DNA of 64,000 bases from Melitaea cinxia (GCF_905220565.1 NC_059399.1:4123501-4187500); one strand, 5' to 3'; shown: positions 33,640 through 46,946, numbered from the stretch's first letter. Notes: generated from the letters alone by a model not told the origin. Translations and numbers: made by a program.

Positions 33640-34170
33640 GATGCAAGGGAAGGGTGGGTTGCCCCGGTTGTGTCTAAGATATATATATATATAAGACATT
33701 AGTTAATTACTTAAAATTGGAATCGGAAAATTATACAATGTGTTGCTCTGAGAAAACAAAGATTTTATTATACAATTTTTCTATATACATTATAATATAA
33801 AATTAATTATAAAAACCCTTAACCTACCTGAAAAAACAAAGAAACGACATTTAAAGCTATTTACCAATTCCTATACATAAAAGTAAAATTAAATATTTCT
33901 TTTTTAAGTGACTATTATGAAGTGTCAAAAATCTCTTTATAAAATAATACATATCACTACTGCTATAAAAAAGGTACTATACAAATATACAAACTCAAAG
34001 GAATATATTACTATAATATATTAGGAATATATACATATAAATATTATTTTATATAATAAATATTTTCGCGTTTCTATGGTATTTTGTATCAAACCAGAAA
34101 CGTGCAATAAGTAGAATCGTATTGAAATGTGTGAACAACGATCGCATTACACTCCACGTTAAAAAGAGTA
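33640..34170 (-). repeat. Dispersed repeat copy 2
   Basis: The reverse complement reads tgcgatcgttgttcacacat, ctacttattgcacgtttctg, atagaaacgcgaaaatattt and, about 350 bp later, ctaagacacaaccgg then ggcaacccacccttccctt. It is longer than copy 1 in the middle. Confidence 0.6.
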
Positions 34171-35619
34171 GAGTTGAAAATACGTAAGTTGTACTTCAAT
34201 CGTGTTGTCTAAACACACTAATACTGACTGAACTTATTTTAATGAAAATTTATTAAATATTTTGTAAAAACAAATAATTCAAAAATTCTCTAATAAATGT
34301 TAAGAAATGTACCTATGTGATAAAAGATAATATCTTTTAATGTAAATTTGGTTTACGTGATAAAATACTGTGAGGAAAACTTGAAGGAAACACACCTAAT
34401 AGGCGTTTATAACCTTAAAGATTATGTAAAAACTAAAAATGTGACATGGCGATCACAATGAATGTTAATTTTCAATTACCTTCAAAAGACCGAAGATACA
34501 ATCAGCTTGACGTTTAAGACCTACATATTACATAATTATGTAACTCGGTGGATTGTAAAACGTGAATTGATGCCATTCGATTGCAGAATTAATTTCGGGG
34601 TAGCTGCTTTTTAACAGTGACACTAAATTATTTATTATAAATTCATTTTTTTTAATTAAAGAGGCAAGCTTTAATTTAAACATTTAATTATAACATTATA
34701 TCACAATGATAGAAACTTTTTATTGTCAAAAAAGTTTCCGTGAAATAAGTCCCTTCCTATTAAAATGTCTAAGACAAATTTGTACACAAAGTAGCGTACA
34801 TGAAATAAATTAATAGTTGCTCTTTAAAAAGGTACTACTAAAAAACTGTTCTTTTCTTTAGTAAATCAAGTCTAGAGTTTTTTTTTTACTTTTCAGAAAA
34901 CGATATCCTCTTTCTATTACATAAATCACACTTTTATCTCATGTTTCCAATACACAAGCAACATGAACAAATAACACCTTTATGAAAATAACAAATCGAT
35001 ACACACGTAATGTCACCAATAAACACGTAATGTCAATTAGGTCACAGATAGCGTTTAGTTTTAGTTTTCCTAAATCATACCTATATTAAACATGCGTGAC
35101 AGAAGCCGCTAAGGACAAATTAATTTGTTTTCCCCTTCAACTCCGTCTTGCAAGTTGTCAAATAAAATAATGCAAATGTATAAGAAAGACCTCTCACCTC
35201 CGATGAGGTTGAGACCTTAAAGAGATTCCCTTGTTTGGGTACGGTGTCTGAATTTTTTATTTGAATATGAATTTCAAGGAAGAATACGTCGATATAGCAT
35301 AATAATTAAGGTGCGTTTTTTTAATCTACACTAACAGCGTCGATAAAATGATTCTGGTTTATTCTTTAAATTCTTGTCTTCATTTTAGGATACAGTCGCA
35401 AGGCTAACCTTGGTGCTAAGGTGTAACTGCTGTTTAAGAATTTTAATTTGAAGTATAACTAAATGCCGTCAGCAGTTAGCAAAACAATGTCAAAGAAATA
35501 ATTTCATTCTCGATCCCCTCTCTATAGTTTGCAATGATGCCCTTAGAGATAATAGAAGGACTTTTTGGCTTTGTCTAAAAATTCGGAAAACACTGTCAAT
35601 TTTCTTTTAATTAATAAAC

Positions 35620-35815
35620 GATTCACATTCAACGGTTCGCCCAGTGGGATTTTCTCCTGTGTGGGGGTCCGGAAACACATAAAATACACAAACGCAACGT
35701 CCAGACCACGACTAACATCTATATGGTCGATACATATGTATGTCTATCGTGAGAGGGAATCGAACCCGCGAAAGCCAGCGCAACAGCCAGTGCTATTACC
35801 GATGCGCTAACGCGT
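35620..35815 (-). repeat. Family-D SINE, minus, tRNA-derived head
   Basis: cattcaacggttcgcccagt gggattttctcctgtgtggg ggtccggaaacac, gtccagaccacgactaac, then reverse B box (gggaatcgaacccgcg) and gatgcgctaacgcgtcgtca. It differs from family C at the non-tRNA end. Confidence 0.7.
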
Positions 35816-36111
35816 CGTCATCTTTCAACTATTTATACCGATATAGATACGATAAACGCCTGTATTGCGTAAATACCAAATATTACGAGTATTGTGGTAA
35901 AAAATCAGTAAAGTTTATGTTCAAAAACCAGTTATTTTACTAAAACAATATTCAGGGAATATCGTTTGATTATAAGACCCAATTCATGTGCAACCGTATT
36001 TAGTTATTCAATAGCTTAATGGTCCATCAGGTAAAACTTGTAATTCCGCTATCTGAAAACAAAAAGGAAATTTAAATTTGACAATGACAACTTATTTTAC
36101 GTTGTAGCTTT

Positions 36112-36392
36112 ATTAACTGTAAAATTCCACTGCTATAGGCCTCTTTCTCCATATAGGAGAATTATTGGAGCACCATGCTGCTCCACTGTGGGTTCGTGAA
36201 TTTTTATTCCCTACTATGAATAACGAGAGATTAACGTGCAGTTCAAGGCACGATGGGGAAACTTACAAGGACATACGTTCAAACTGGAAATAAATATTTG
36301 GACAAATACAAATGCCCATCCCGAGCGGGAATCGAATCCGCAAATCGGCGCTGTGTAGTCATCTACCTACACGGCATACGTACCACGTACAC
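36112..36392 (-). repeat. Family-C SINE, minus, diverged
   Basis: ctgtaaaattccactgctat aggcctctttctcc to cgagcgggaatcgaatccgc and acggcatacgtaccacgtac. Confidence 0.65.
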
Positions 36393-36844
36393 TAAAGCGA
36401 TTGTTATAAATCATTTACTTTAGTTTAATTATTACATTATTTTTGAAATTTTATAACCCTATCTTTGTTCTATATAATGACGTCAAAATTATAATAAACA
36501 ACTTATACATTTTAAGACCTTAAGCTATAAATATAACGTTAATGCAGCTAACGTGACAAATGTCCACAGACCATGATCAAGTAATTTAGATTTGATGATT
36601 TAACTTGCAAATGCGTTTATCGTACAAGATCTAATTGATTTTACATCAATCGTTATACCTTGTATTCTTAGGAATAGATAAAATTATATCGGCTTAAGAC
36701 AATTTTAACAGTTATTAAGTCGTTCAAAGATACTTTTAAATATTTGACAAAATGTGAAAATAGAAAAATGTATATTTGATGATGCAGGATATGAGATGCG
36801 CATACTGTAGTTTATATCGTAAAGAAACATGCGCTTGGTACAAC

Positions 36845-36899
36845 AATTAGGGCATCAATAAGCGCTTGTACGCTACAAACGCTTATTGATGCTCTAATT
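36845..36899. repeat. Hairpin with 26-bp arms and 3-nt loop
   Basis: The left arm aattagggcatcaataagcg-cttgta pairs with the right arm across CGC. Only two positions mismatch (one near the base, one near the tip). It is isolated in AT-rich intergenic DNA. Confidence 0.75.
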
Positions 36900-38569
36900 T
36901 TTTTTCGTACACATATAATTAATATTCCATTTTAATATTTTGTTCTGCTTAACGACTATATTATATTGCAACATTTTTTAATGTTTAAAGTCATAATGTT
37001 ACGTTAAGCGATTTTAAAAGTATTTCAAATAATTATTACTAAGTTTACTAAATAAAAAATATTTTTATAGTAAACTCTGACTGTTTGGAGAGAGATATAT
37101 GTATATTTATAATTAATTATGTTAATTTATCTCTCTAGATATAGAGAATATTTAATTAATTATGGCCCCCGTTTTAGGCTACAACCGAATAATATAAATG
37201 TTCATATTTTTGTGAATTTATACAATACATGTATAAATATTACATCAAACAATTTGCATCCAGAATCGGAGTGGTATTCAGCAAACCTGAAACAGAAAGC
37301 AGGATCATTGCCAACTTTCGGACGACCCAGTCGGTGTTTATTTATTTAAACAAAGGTTGCCAATTATTAAATGATATTCTCTTTTTTTTAAAATAGTTTT
37401 ATCACCAAATACAAGCATAGAGACAAAGATTTGTAAAATCTTAAAACGAAAAAAAAATAAAAAAAAAACATGTTGCATTGTAACAGTCTATTTTTTTGAA
37501 ATATATTGGTGTAGAAAGGTTGAGATTAAAAATAATTATTATCAATCAATTCGAAACAACGGTTTTCATATCGATTGTATTTTATAATGTTGAACTTTTG
37601 AGTGGGTAAACCGATTTTGATAATTTTTTAATCGAAAAGTGCTTTATGTCATAAGGTCCTATTTAAACTCAATTGAGATCTAACAAGTAAGTACTTTTCG
37701 AGTTCTGTCTAATAATAATGCGTTGACTATTTTTTCCTATGTTGTATATTATACCTATAACTAACAAGTATAAGGAATTGTTTACATATGAAGCTCATCT
37801 TGCTTACCGTATATAATGATAATGCTAATATAATGCGTATATCATTTTCCAGTCTAAACTTCTGAAGTTAATCGATGCACCTAAATTGGTTGAACGACTT
37901 AAATTTCTTGTTCGTCGTAAGGGTTGCCGCTCACATAACCGTAAGACATTTAGTTTGCCCAGAATAAAAAGTAATCTTGGTAGACATAGTACATTGTAAA
38001 GAATGCAGTTTTTCGCAAATGGAAAGAGATACCCACGCTATAGATATCTTCTGTGATAGTATACACTTAAAAATAAGCTGTATATTAAGCTCTATGTTTA
38101 GATTGTTATTGCTTTTTTAGTTTCCATTGTAATGAATTTTCCCTCTTTATATTCAAATGTTCACTTTGTTTTTTTTTTAATTGCATGTGTTTTAGTATTT
38201 TTATATTTCTTTTATATAACTTGTGATTTTGCACTATAGTTATCTGTTTTGTTTTTTTGTTAATGCATGCTGTGTCCACATCTAGTGGACTCAATTGTAC
38301 AAACATACTTTACACTTTGCACTTTACTTTATAATTATGTCCATATTGAACTATTAGTTGGTTTTGTGAACTAATATAAAAAAAGAACTTTTTACTTGCT
38401 ATACCTATTTTGATGATTCTTGTTTGCATCGAAAGCTGATACTTGTTTTGTAGGCTTATTTAAATATGGTTAAGATTTAAAGAGTACTTTTTGAGTAATA
38501 TTAACTTATTTAATTGACTAATTTTTCGTCTAGTTACGGTGTATTATTTGTCGATGTAATTAAAGACGA

Positions 38570-38602
38570 TTTTTTTCGTTTGCAAGCAAACACAATTATA
38601 AC
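38570..38602 (-). repeat. Family-E end fragment
   Basis: ttttcgtttgcaagcaaaca caatta is the reverse complement of the family-E start; nothing else of the element was recognised next to it. Confidence 0.45.
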
Positions 38603-40204
38603 TCTTACACACCCTCAAAATTTATTTGCTCTGATTTTGTCAACAGTTTATTTAATTTTCAATTTATTCTATGTTTATATATGACGTATTTGAAACGCGC
38701 AAAAAACATAAACAATGTTTAAGGGCAAGCTTCCTCATCCATCGTGCATTTCTGACGAAATGAAATAAAAAGCCTTTAACTGTCATAGTCTTTCTTGTTT
38801 CACGTATACATTGGTAAAATTCTCTATAATTATAGCTAAGAAATAGGTACTTTTTTAACCAACTGATTTAGTAGACTAACAAGTAGACAAACGTTTCAAA
38901 ATATCCTTCCAAAATACTATTCAACTCTATTTAAACGAGTTCAAAAGAAAGAGGATGTTCTTAGTTCGGCTGCGTTTTTTATGTGTGTTATCTCATACCA
39001 CTTTACTGGTTTTACCTATTTTATCGATTTTTTTTTTAAATTAAAAGCTGGTGATTGTCGTGTCTCATTTAAAATTGAGCAAGAACTGAAAAGTATTTTT
39101 AAATTATTACTGATCGTAATGTGTATTGTGTTATAACTTGTCGATATAAATTGAAGTCGTTTTTTGTTTCTTGTTGTGACAATGTCTAATAAATCGATGA
39201 AAGCCGACTGCATGCACAAAAAGGATGACTCTTGCACCGTCACGCTCATTGTCCCGTAAAACTCACATTGTACGCTTGCGCTACTCGATTGGTCTATCCG
39301 TCCGTGGAGATGTTTTTTCATGATGTTGTCACGTTAAATTATCGTTTGTAAACCAAATTTACAGACAACCAATTTTTGCCAGTAGATCTTATTTTATAGT
39401 TGTTGAGATATTTGAACAGATTAAAAATATTTTTTGTAATTAGTTTACTTAAGTCGCAAAATAAAATTCAGCAACTGTGTCAGTAAACGCATTGTGAATC
39501 ATTCTTCTTCCTGCTGAGGTAACAATTTAGGCATAATCACTGGCTAAGACTGAATGAGGTTTGCGGAATAGGTATACTTGGAGCCGATTTCAGGAGATAT
39601 ACTTTTCCAGCACTGAACTATGGAGTAATATCATTCATATTAATATTCCAGTATTCCTACTCGTTAACCAGGCTTATTGACATCATTTTAACTTTATGTA
39701 CACGCTATTTTAGTATCAGAGTCCTAGTTAAAAATAAAATAAATAAATGACCCATAAAATAAATTTATTTAAGCTTATAGAGGTAATATAGTATTTAATG
39801 TAATGTAATATTAATTATAAGGAGGTGGAAAATTACGGCTCCGGGAGGAAGATTAGACTGAAGGATTAGGGTTGTAAGCTGGACAACCGGCAAAAATCCT
39901 CACACAATCGAGCAACATCATCTGCATCTTGACATATATCTATTATTGTTATTGTATTATCTTTTTAATTATCATCCGTCAGTGCATTTACTTTTACACG
40001 TACACACCCTTAACGTTTATTTGTTTGGGTTTTATTATTAGTTTATTTGTTTATTCTATGTCTCTAAGTCACGCCCGCGAAACACGTTGGCAAACAACGT
40101 CGATAGGTAAACTAAAGAACCTTGTAGGTATATATACTAGATATTTTTTTAGGGACAACAATTTGCATAAGGCTGATCAAGGATTGCCTGACAAATTCAA
40201 GATA

Positions 40205-40450
40205 TATTGTTGAAAATCTAGAGCAGCTAGGCTGGGGAATCTGCTCAACCTTATAGAAGATCTCAGCTAAATAATGCTGCGCGCTAGGAATATTTCTGTG
40301 TTGAGAAAGACAGCTTATAGGGATACGTTGTGTAGATAGCGATTGTAGATCGGCAACGCCCTTGTGATACTTCCCGTGTTACGCCTACATGCTACCTTAC
40401 CATCTATTGTCCATATGACATGGTTGCTATTAGGCTGTCTGTGATTATTT
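40205..40450 (+). repeat. Family-B SINE, diverged
   Basis: ctgctcaaccttatagaaga, ctcagctaaataatgctgcg, ggcaacgcccttgtgatact follow the same order as in family B. Confidence 0.55.
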
Positions 40451-41009
40451 ACCATCTTAGCGAGGGGCTTAAAATATTAGAATACAAGTTACATTCCCTT
40501 TATTTTTTATAGCTAATCCAATATTATTGTATCGCTCTTTATTTATCGCTCCCTTCCTATAAATTATATGACATATGTTTTACAGATATTATTAAATAAA
40601 TTAATATTACAAATAAACACAAATTACCCAGACCACTACAAAAAAATCTGTTTATCCTATACAAATGTTTGTCATTTTGCTCACCAATAGCATAATTTGC
40701 AAAAGACATGACAATAAAATAGTAATTTTATTTACAAAATATGAACTTCCTCATAATAAAAAAATACTCATATTAAGTCTGAGAATAAGCTGCCATTGCT
40801 ATCGTTTCCAAGCATTTCTATGTTGCCGTCACCTTTCATTATATTATATTTAGAGTTGATGAACTTCTCAATAGCCCAGAAAACAATTTAAATAAAAAAA
40901 AATTGATTTGAATGAGTCTAATGATTACCAACGTCAACCATTTGAGTTGATTTCAGTTTTCGGAGAAATATCGCTATTTATACTTATCGAAAATCGCTAT
41001 TTAGCGAAA

Positions 41010-41660
41010 AGATCCACGCCAGGGCTCATCTGGGGCCCAGGGGAAGTTGCATGATCTTCTACTAGGCGCTTTCTCTGGGTAGAGATGGGGGCAAGCCGCT
41101 TGCTTGCCCTGCTTGCGAGTGGTAGGGGTCCTAGTTTGGGACCCCCGTGGACCAAAAACCAGATGAGTACCGGGGCCGGCTCCTGAGGATGGTGGAGCCT
41201 TTGGCCGGGGGGTGGGATTTCAACCGTCCTTCAGCTCGGAGGTCGTGTGCGGTGCAGGGTGGCTCGTAGGGTGCCGAGGGTGAGGGTGTGGCGCTGTGAC
41301 GGCGCGGAGACGATGGGTCGGGTTTTCCTTCCCTCAGGCGGAGGACGGGGTGGGTGGATTCACTCGCCCGCCCTAAGGCGTGCGATAGCGCGCTTTCGTG
41401 CTGGGGCTGCGGTCCACCGGTGTGGGAGCCGCGGACACCCTTACTTTGGCAGACTCAGATTGTCACTGTCAGCCCCGGGCTACGCCTGGGGCGCCGGGGC
41501 GGCGCGAGGAGGTTGCACCTGTGGGGCGCGGTGCTGAAAGACGTGGTGTTGCGGGCGGGGGTTTCCTGCTTGCGGGGCCGGCGTGTGGCGGATCAAGTCC
41601 GAGTTTATAACGACTGGGTCAAACCCACTCACAGGGCATGGTCGAGGGTGTGAGGCGAGA
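41010..41660. other. GC-rich island upstream of the transporter promoter, origin unknown
   Basis: About 650 bp of strongly GC-rich sequence stand out from the AT-rich surroundings (gcccaggggaagttgcatg at 41035, gggacccccgtggacc at 41138, ggggcgccggggcggcgcga at 41489). Overlapping open frames of 70-99 codons in several frames reflect the composition (few stops) and resemble no family I know. It may be a fragment of a LINE 5' region or a CpG-rich promoter-proximal segment, since the predicted start site is at 42040. Confidence 0.4.
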
Positions 41661-42010
41661 ACCTCGTGAAATACGAAACAGAGAAAAAAACGTAAATATT
41701 TGGATCTGGCGCACAAGATTGTTGATAGGTATGTTGGATGTGAAGTTCACTAAAATCATCCCTTTCATAATATTTGCAAACGGTTTGATTCATCGCATAT
41801 ATGCTACATATAAACATACTAAGTGTGCGTGTTAGTTTTTAAATTTTATCTGTTTTAATTCCACGCTGAACGATTTAACAAACTAATATTAAAACAAAAA
41901 TATACATAATAAGTAAAAATTTAGTCGATTAACACCGGAAAATTTGATCGAGATGTCACATTGTCGAGTTGTGTTTTCGCGCAAAACAGTTTGCGTAAAA
42001 AAAGTATCCA

Positions 42011-42042
42011 TATAAGTAGGAACGCTTGTACATGATCTCAGT
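42011..42042 (+). promoter_or_regulatory. TATA/initiator promoter of the sugar transporter gene
   Basis: A TATA-like box (CATATAAG, T at 42011) is followed by an arthropod initiator (TCAGT, 42038-42042) with the A at 42040, 29 bp downstream: the standard TATA-to-start spacing. It lies 212 bp upstream of the ATG at 42252 with no acceptor needed between, giving a 5' UTR of about 210 nt that contains at least one upstream ATG (near 42091). A GC-rich island ends about 360 bp upstream. The promoter is predicted only. Confidence 0.5.
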
Positions 42043-42265
42043 ACATACATATGTAACCGCCGGAAGGGTAGGACGCGCATCTTTAGATAAAATGCCTTCC
42101 AATTCGTCCCGTCCAACAAAAATTTAAAAGTAAATCTGGTGACATAAAAAGTGATAGAAATATGTGATACTATTTAATTATTTTTAAATCATCAACCTGT
42201 GATATTGTGTCGAACTTTTATTTTTTATTATTGTATAAATAATTTTATAAAATGACAGACGAAAA
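42040..42265 (+). CDS. Tret1-like transporter exon 1 (5' UTR plus 14 coding nt)
   Basis: ATG at 42252 in the context aaaATGA codes for MTDE plus AA, followed by a consensus donor gtgagt at 42266. The two leftover bases join G at 62038 to make AAG (Lys), and the frame then runs on as SDSTPFIQNG. The phase match, the consensus donor and the upstream TATA/Inr pair support this as the first exon. The main doubt is the 19.8-kb distance: other first exons could exist. Confidence 0.62.
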
Positions 42266-43384
42266 GTGAGTATATTTTATTTTTTATTTTTTAAAAATAT
42301 TATATGTCGTGTCTAGAAAAATATCGTATTTATACATTACAATAGTTTGTAACATATATTTGTAATAAAAATATATAATAATATAATTTATCTTAATAAA
42401 TAATAATGGATCTTTGATAGATTTAAATGTTTTAAAGAAAACGTCACATTTTTAAGTATAAATAATTATGTAGGTTAAAATAATCCGGTCGAGTAAAAAC
42501 TAGACTTTAAGGACTGTTTACATCATTATCAAAAACAAACCGATTACGCGAGGGTTTCTACGTGTCTACAAAATAACATATTCATAATTATTGCATATAA
42601 TGTTTCAAAAGTTTTTTATAATAAATATATTATGCCATAAACGATATTTTTATTTTTATAAATTCAAAATTTAAAATTGTTTTTACCAATATCTAATTTT
42701 ATACACATAAATATGTACTAGACATTATCTTTTATGAAAAATTAGAATTGACTAATGTTTACGACTTCACGATCGTATATGAATGTTATGGAATATGCAT
42801 TTAAATACCTAGCCGTCTAAACAACTTGGATATGAACAAGCTATGCACTACGCACGTTTTTCTACGCATCGATTTAAATTCTAGTTCAACTATTTTTTAA
42901 CTATTAATTTATTCCTACCAAAAGTTCACGACAGTGAAATAATTATCCATTTAAATTCGCGTTCATTGTTTTAACGACAAAGCGTTATCACTTTTTGAGT
43001 TGTAAATAAATAATTGTTTGTTCATATTTCATTGTTTGTAAGCAGAAATACAGAATAAATCAAAGTTATCAAGAATTCTCACCTTCGGGTTTTGATTATT
43101 ACTATTATTTGAAGAAAACAACTTTGCCAAATATAGAAAATATAATTTAAAGATATTTTCCTTATAATACTGATACTGAGGTCAATATTGTGATACAACC
43201 GGACCGTACCGTTAAAAATCACGTGACATCCACAGTGTACGCCTTAATTTTTCTTGGATGGTTTTTGCGAACTCTTTTGACTAAGTAATAAAAATAAATA
43301 TTCATAATATATTGTTTATTATAAGATATACATATGTATTTGATTGACTTCGTTTACTTTCCCTAATAACTTCTACTGAGCTAG

Positions 43385-43700
43385 AGCACCTGCTGTGTGG
43401 TTACGGCAGTAAGGAATACAGCCTACTCCTCTCTTCCCGTGGGTGTCGTAAGGGCGACTAAAGGATAACACAGTTCCACTACCACCTTGGAACATAAAAA
43501 CCTGACCAATGGCGGGATAGCCATCCAACTGCTGGCTTTGAAATACACAGTCCGAAGACAGGCTGCAGCGTCTTCGGTACGACAAAGCCAGCCTTGCGGT
43601 CACAAACCCGCCTGCCCAGAGTGGTGACTATGGGCAAAATACATGAGTTCACGCTATTTTTGGCGCGAACTTGTGGAGGCCTATCTCCAGCAGTGGATTG
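43385..43700 (+). repeat. Family-A SINE, plus copy
   Basis: ctgtgtggttacggcagtaa to ttgtggaggcctatctccag cagtggattg. Near full length. Confidence 0.8.
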
Positions 43701-45124
43701 TGGATCCCGGTTTTCCGCCGTCAAAATTAATTAAAAAAAAAAACAAAAAATAATAAGTCATTAAATATTTTTAGAAAACTCATTTTTCATTTTAAATATT
43801 TTTAATTTATATTTTACTTTAGTTTAAAGATTGAAAATATTGTCACAGTAGCTCATAAGATTTGGTCAATTTCACATAGGATGATAATAGTAGGAGATTC
43901 AAACTAGAGACGAACTTCCATCTGTTAATGAGTGAAAATTATTTCATATTTATTTCAGTATATTAGAAATATATTCGCGAAACAGCCTATATTTAATTCA
44001 AAATTGATAAATTTATTTATAATTAAAAATGCACCCACGAGTTCACAGTGTAAATTTAATACCTACCGACAGTTGTTTATTATTTTCCTGGCATACTAAC
44101 TGGGTGGCAGGTATGAACAGGTATATTAATATAAATTGTTCTTGTTGCTTTTAATAAATAACTCTTACATCAAAATTAGTACTGTATTGTGTAATATAGT
44201 GTGTTCTTAGACTGTAAATAATGTTTTTTTTTGTTTTTGTTAATTTTCACAAGTGATAATTTCGTTACAAATAGCTCGAACGCTACTTAGCTAAACTTTC
44301 TTTTGTTTCTAAATATAATATTTGTTGGTAAAATAAGAACGTTTGCTAAAGATGCTTATTTTAAACAAATGCTTATATTTACTTTATTTTGATAACAAAG
44401 ACTTTCAGTATACTGTTTTACAGTATTTAAGGACGTAAGAACTCATTTTCGTAAACCTTCAAGTATCAAAATAAAATGAATTCATGTTGTATGAAGTTTC
44501 GTTGTCTCTCTGTACACAAGAAAAAAAAAAATAAGATTCTACAAATATATTATGTTATAGAAGACTTTATCAAACCACTTCCTTCCTTATCGTACGTGAA
44601 TGAACTGAATAAATACAACAGATATATTTTTCGTTTGTCATTACAAAGTAAATAAGGTTAAAATTTATATAATTTTGTGGAAAATACATTTTATAAAAAT
44701 ATTTGCTATATTATAAATTAAGTTATATATATATATAGTCAAATATATTATAAGTATACTGAAAAATATATTTTTTGTAACTTGAACGCATCCTAAATTT
44801 TTATATATTTTTTTTAATAATAAACAAAAGAAATTGCTGAAATAAACATTGAATTAGGAGTAAGTTTTACTTTAGGGATTTACGAATTTACAATTCGATT
44901 GTTATTGTTTTTCATAACAACGATCACTGAAATTTTTGTCTAACAACTGTGCTTTTAAGTTTTTCAGACAAATTTTTAATGTTAAATAATGAAAATGAAC
45001 AAACAGGACTTTCAATACATATAAAAAATGTAACGAGTCGCTGTCTGTACATTTAAGTACATTTAAGATATATAAAAAAAATATTATTGGGACCTTTATC
45101 AACGCAAATAGCACCCAAAACAAT

Positions 45125-45353
45125 GATGGTCAGAATTTTAGTCTTTTTGTCTGTGCGTTTGTGCACGCTAATCTCAAAAACGGCTTATCCGATTTAGAAG
45201 TGGTTTTTACTAATATATTATGGCATGCTTAACTTAATATTTAGTGTATGTTTCATGTCAATCGGTTCATAAAAAAAGTTATGCCAATTTAAAGAATCAC
45301 GTTGAATATGTAAATTCACTATTCCACGCGGACGAAGTCGCGAGCACAGCTAG
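45125..45353 (+). mobile_element. Helitron-like element, second type
   Basis: tttgtctgtgcgtttgtgca, aaacggcttatccgatttag and the end ccacgcggacgaagtcgcga gcacagCTAG. The GCGGAC-GAA-GTCGC hairpin precedes CTAG by about 10 nt. Confidence 0.6.
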
Positions 45354-45429
45354 TCGATAGTATAAATTTTATGAGTATAGCATAATAAATAAATGTTTTA
45401 TTCTAAAATTGCTACAATAATTTTGAATT

Positions 45430-45610
45430 TGGTTTCACCATTAGAATTAAACTAACGGTAAGCGGTTATAGACGCCTGTAGCACCAGAAGCATCGCAAAC
45501 GCATTGCCCACCCTCCTCTGGCCCTCTACAGGATCTCTGGCCACCTTACTCATTACAAACACAACACTACTTGGTAGTAGTATTATTTAGCTGAGATCTT
45601 CTGTAAATAT
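45430..45610 (-). repeat. Family-B SINE, minus copy
   Basis: Reverse-oriented match: ggtaagcggttatagacgcc, tgtagcaccagaagcatcgc, ggccaccttactcattac, tatttagctgagatcttctg. Confidence 0.6.
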
Positions 45611-46741
45611 ACTTTATTGCACACCAAAAGTAAACAAAATATTGAAGGTACAAGCAATTATATTTATATCTCGTATAAGGCGGTCTTATTTCTAAAATAT
45701 TCACCAGTTACATAGTATTTGGGCTGAGAGTGCAAGGTTGAGGTTATTGGCTTATAGCCAAGCGTCTGTCTCTGCACTCACGCGACGAGTCTTAAGCCAC
45801 GTGTTTCTTATAATGTTAATTGTGAACTCTTCCACTCTTATGTATGAATGTTATCTACAAAGACATCGTTTGTGTATATCATCGTACATGAATGATAGTG
45901 AAGGCAGGCATAATTTAAGCGTTTTGTATTTACTGGACTCAAAGTCTTGAGCTGTCTATTATTTTTGACTTGTCTCTAAAAAAGAGGAGATTTAGGAAAA
46001 ATAAATAGAAGTTTCATTATTTTTGATATAATAAAGTCTACAAATTATTATTTTAACCAGAAATATGTATATGAAAAAAAAAAACAGTCAAGATTTATTC
46101 ATAATTCTACGCGAAAACTACTCTACGAGTATAATTTATGATATAAATTAGTTCGTTAAATTAGGAATATATAGTATTGATGAAATTCTAATTACGCAAT
46201 TAAGCTAGTGACGGGCGCCAAAGGATTGAACTATACTTATTCACATAGCGGTATAGACTAAGGGCCTGTTTTACCGGTTGCCGTTAAATTTATCTATAAC
46301 AAACAGTATATGACATATAATTCTTTTTCACTTTATTTATGGGATGCTTCTATTCTCTACATGTAAATCAAAAAATATTTGTTGATATTTTATTTATTTA
46401 TTTATTTGTAACATTAAGAAAAGCATGCATAACATTACATTTACTTGCAAAAGCCCTCAGGCTTGTCTTCAAGTAACAGTCTCACACATTTTATATAACA
46501 CTTATATATATTGCTATAATATTTACAACTACAATAGATACAAAAACACATTTATAGCTTAGACAATTTTTGTTAAACAAAGTTTTGTGTTCTCCTTTAT
46601 TAATTAAACAATACTATCATGGACGGTATGGTCACATGACGATTATAAAAAACATACAGGTGTAAGCGAGATAGTTAAGTTGTTTTTATTTGCTCAGAGA
46701 TAGCTAGCAGTATACAGGTTGTTATGGAAAATTAGTTAATA

Positions 46742-46946
46742 TCTAATATATAAAATTCTCGTGTCATGGTGTTAAACATTGAACTCCTCCGAAACGGCTC
46801 GACCGATTTTAATAAAATTTTGTGGGCATATCGGGTAGGTCTGAGAATCGGCCAACATCTATTTTTCATACCCCTAAGTTATAAGGGGGGGGGATTAAGC
46901 GGGTTAATAACATTTGTAGCAAAACAACGTTTGCGGGGTCAGCTAG
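46742..46946 (+). mobile_element. Short non-autonomous Helitron-like element
   Basis: Begins TCTAATATATAAAATTCTCG and ends in a small hairpin (GCAAAACAACGTTTGC) followed 8 nt later by CTAG, the arrangement expected of a Helitron 3' end. The middle contains ctccgaaacggctcgaccga and a G9 run. A second copy of the 3' two-thirds lies at 26828-26992. Confidence 0.65.

Larger units (their letters stand above)
30801..41009. other. AT-rich intergenic DNA with SINEs
   Basis: Outside the listed SINEs, dispersed repeat, hairpin and family-E end, the stretches 30801-32370, 32725-33635, 34175-35615, 36400-36840, 36900-40200 and 40455-41005 contain no recognised gene. The 101-codon minus frame at 39016-39321 has no supporting features. 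Confidence 0.4.

Noticed and set aside
41247..41716. Overlapping frames of 70-99 codons on both strands in the GC-rich island
   Set aside because: Open in several frames at once because of GC content; Arg/Gly/Ala-rich products with no recognisable domain.
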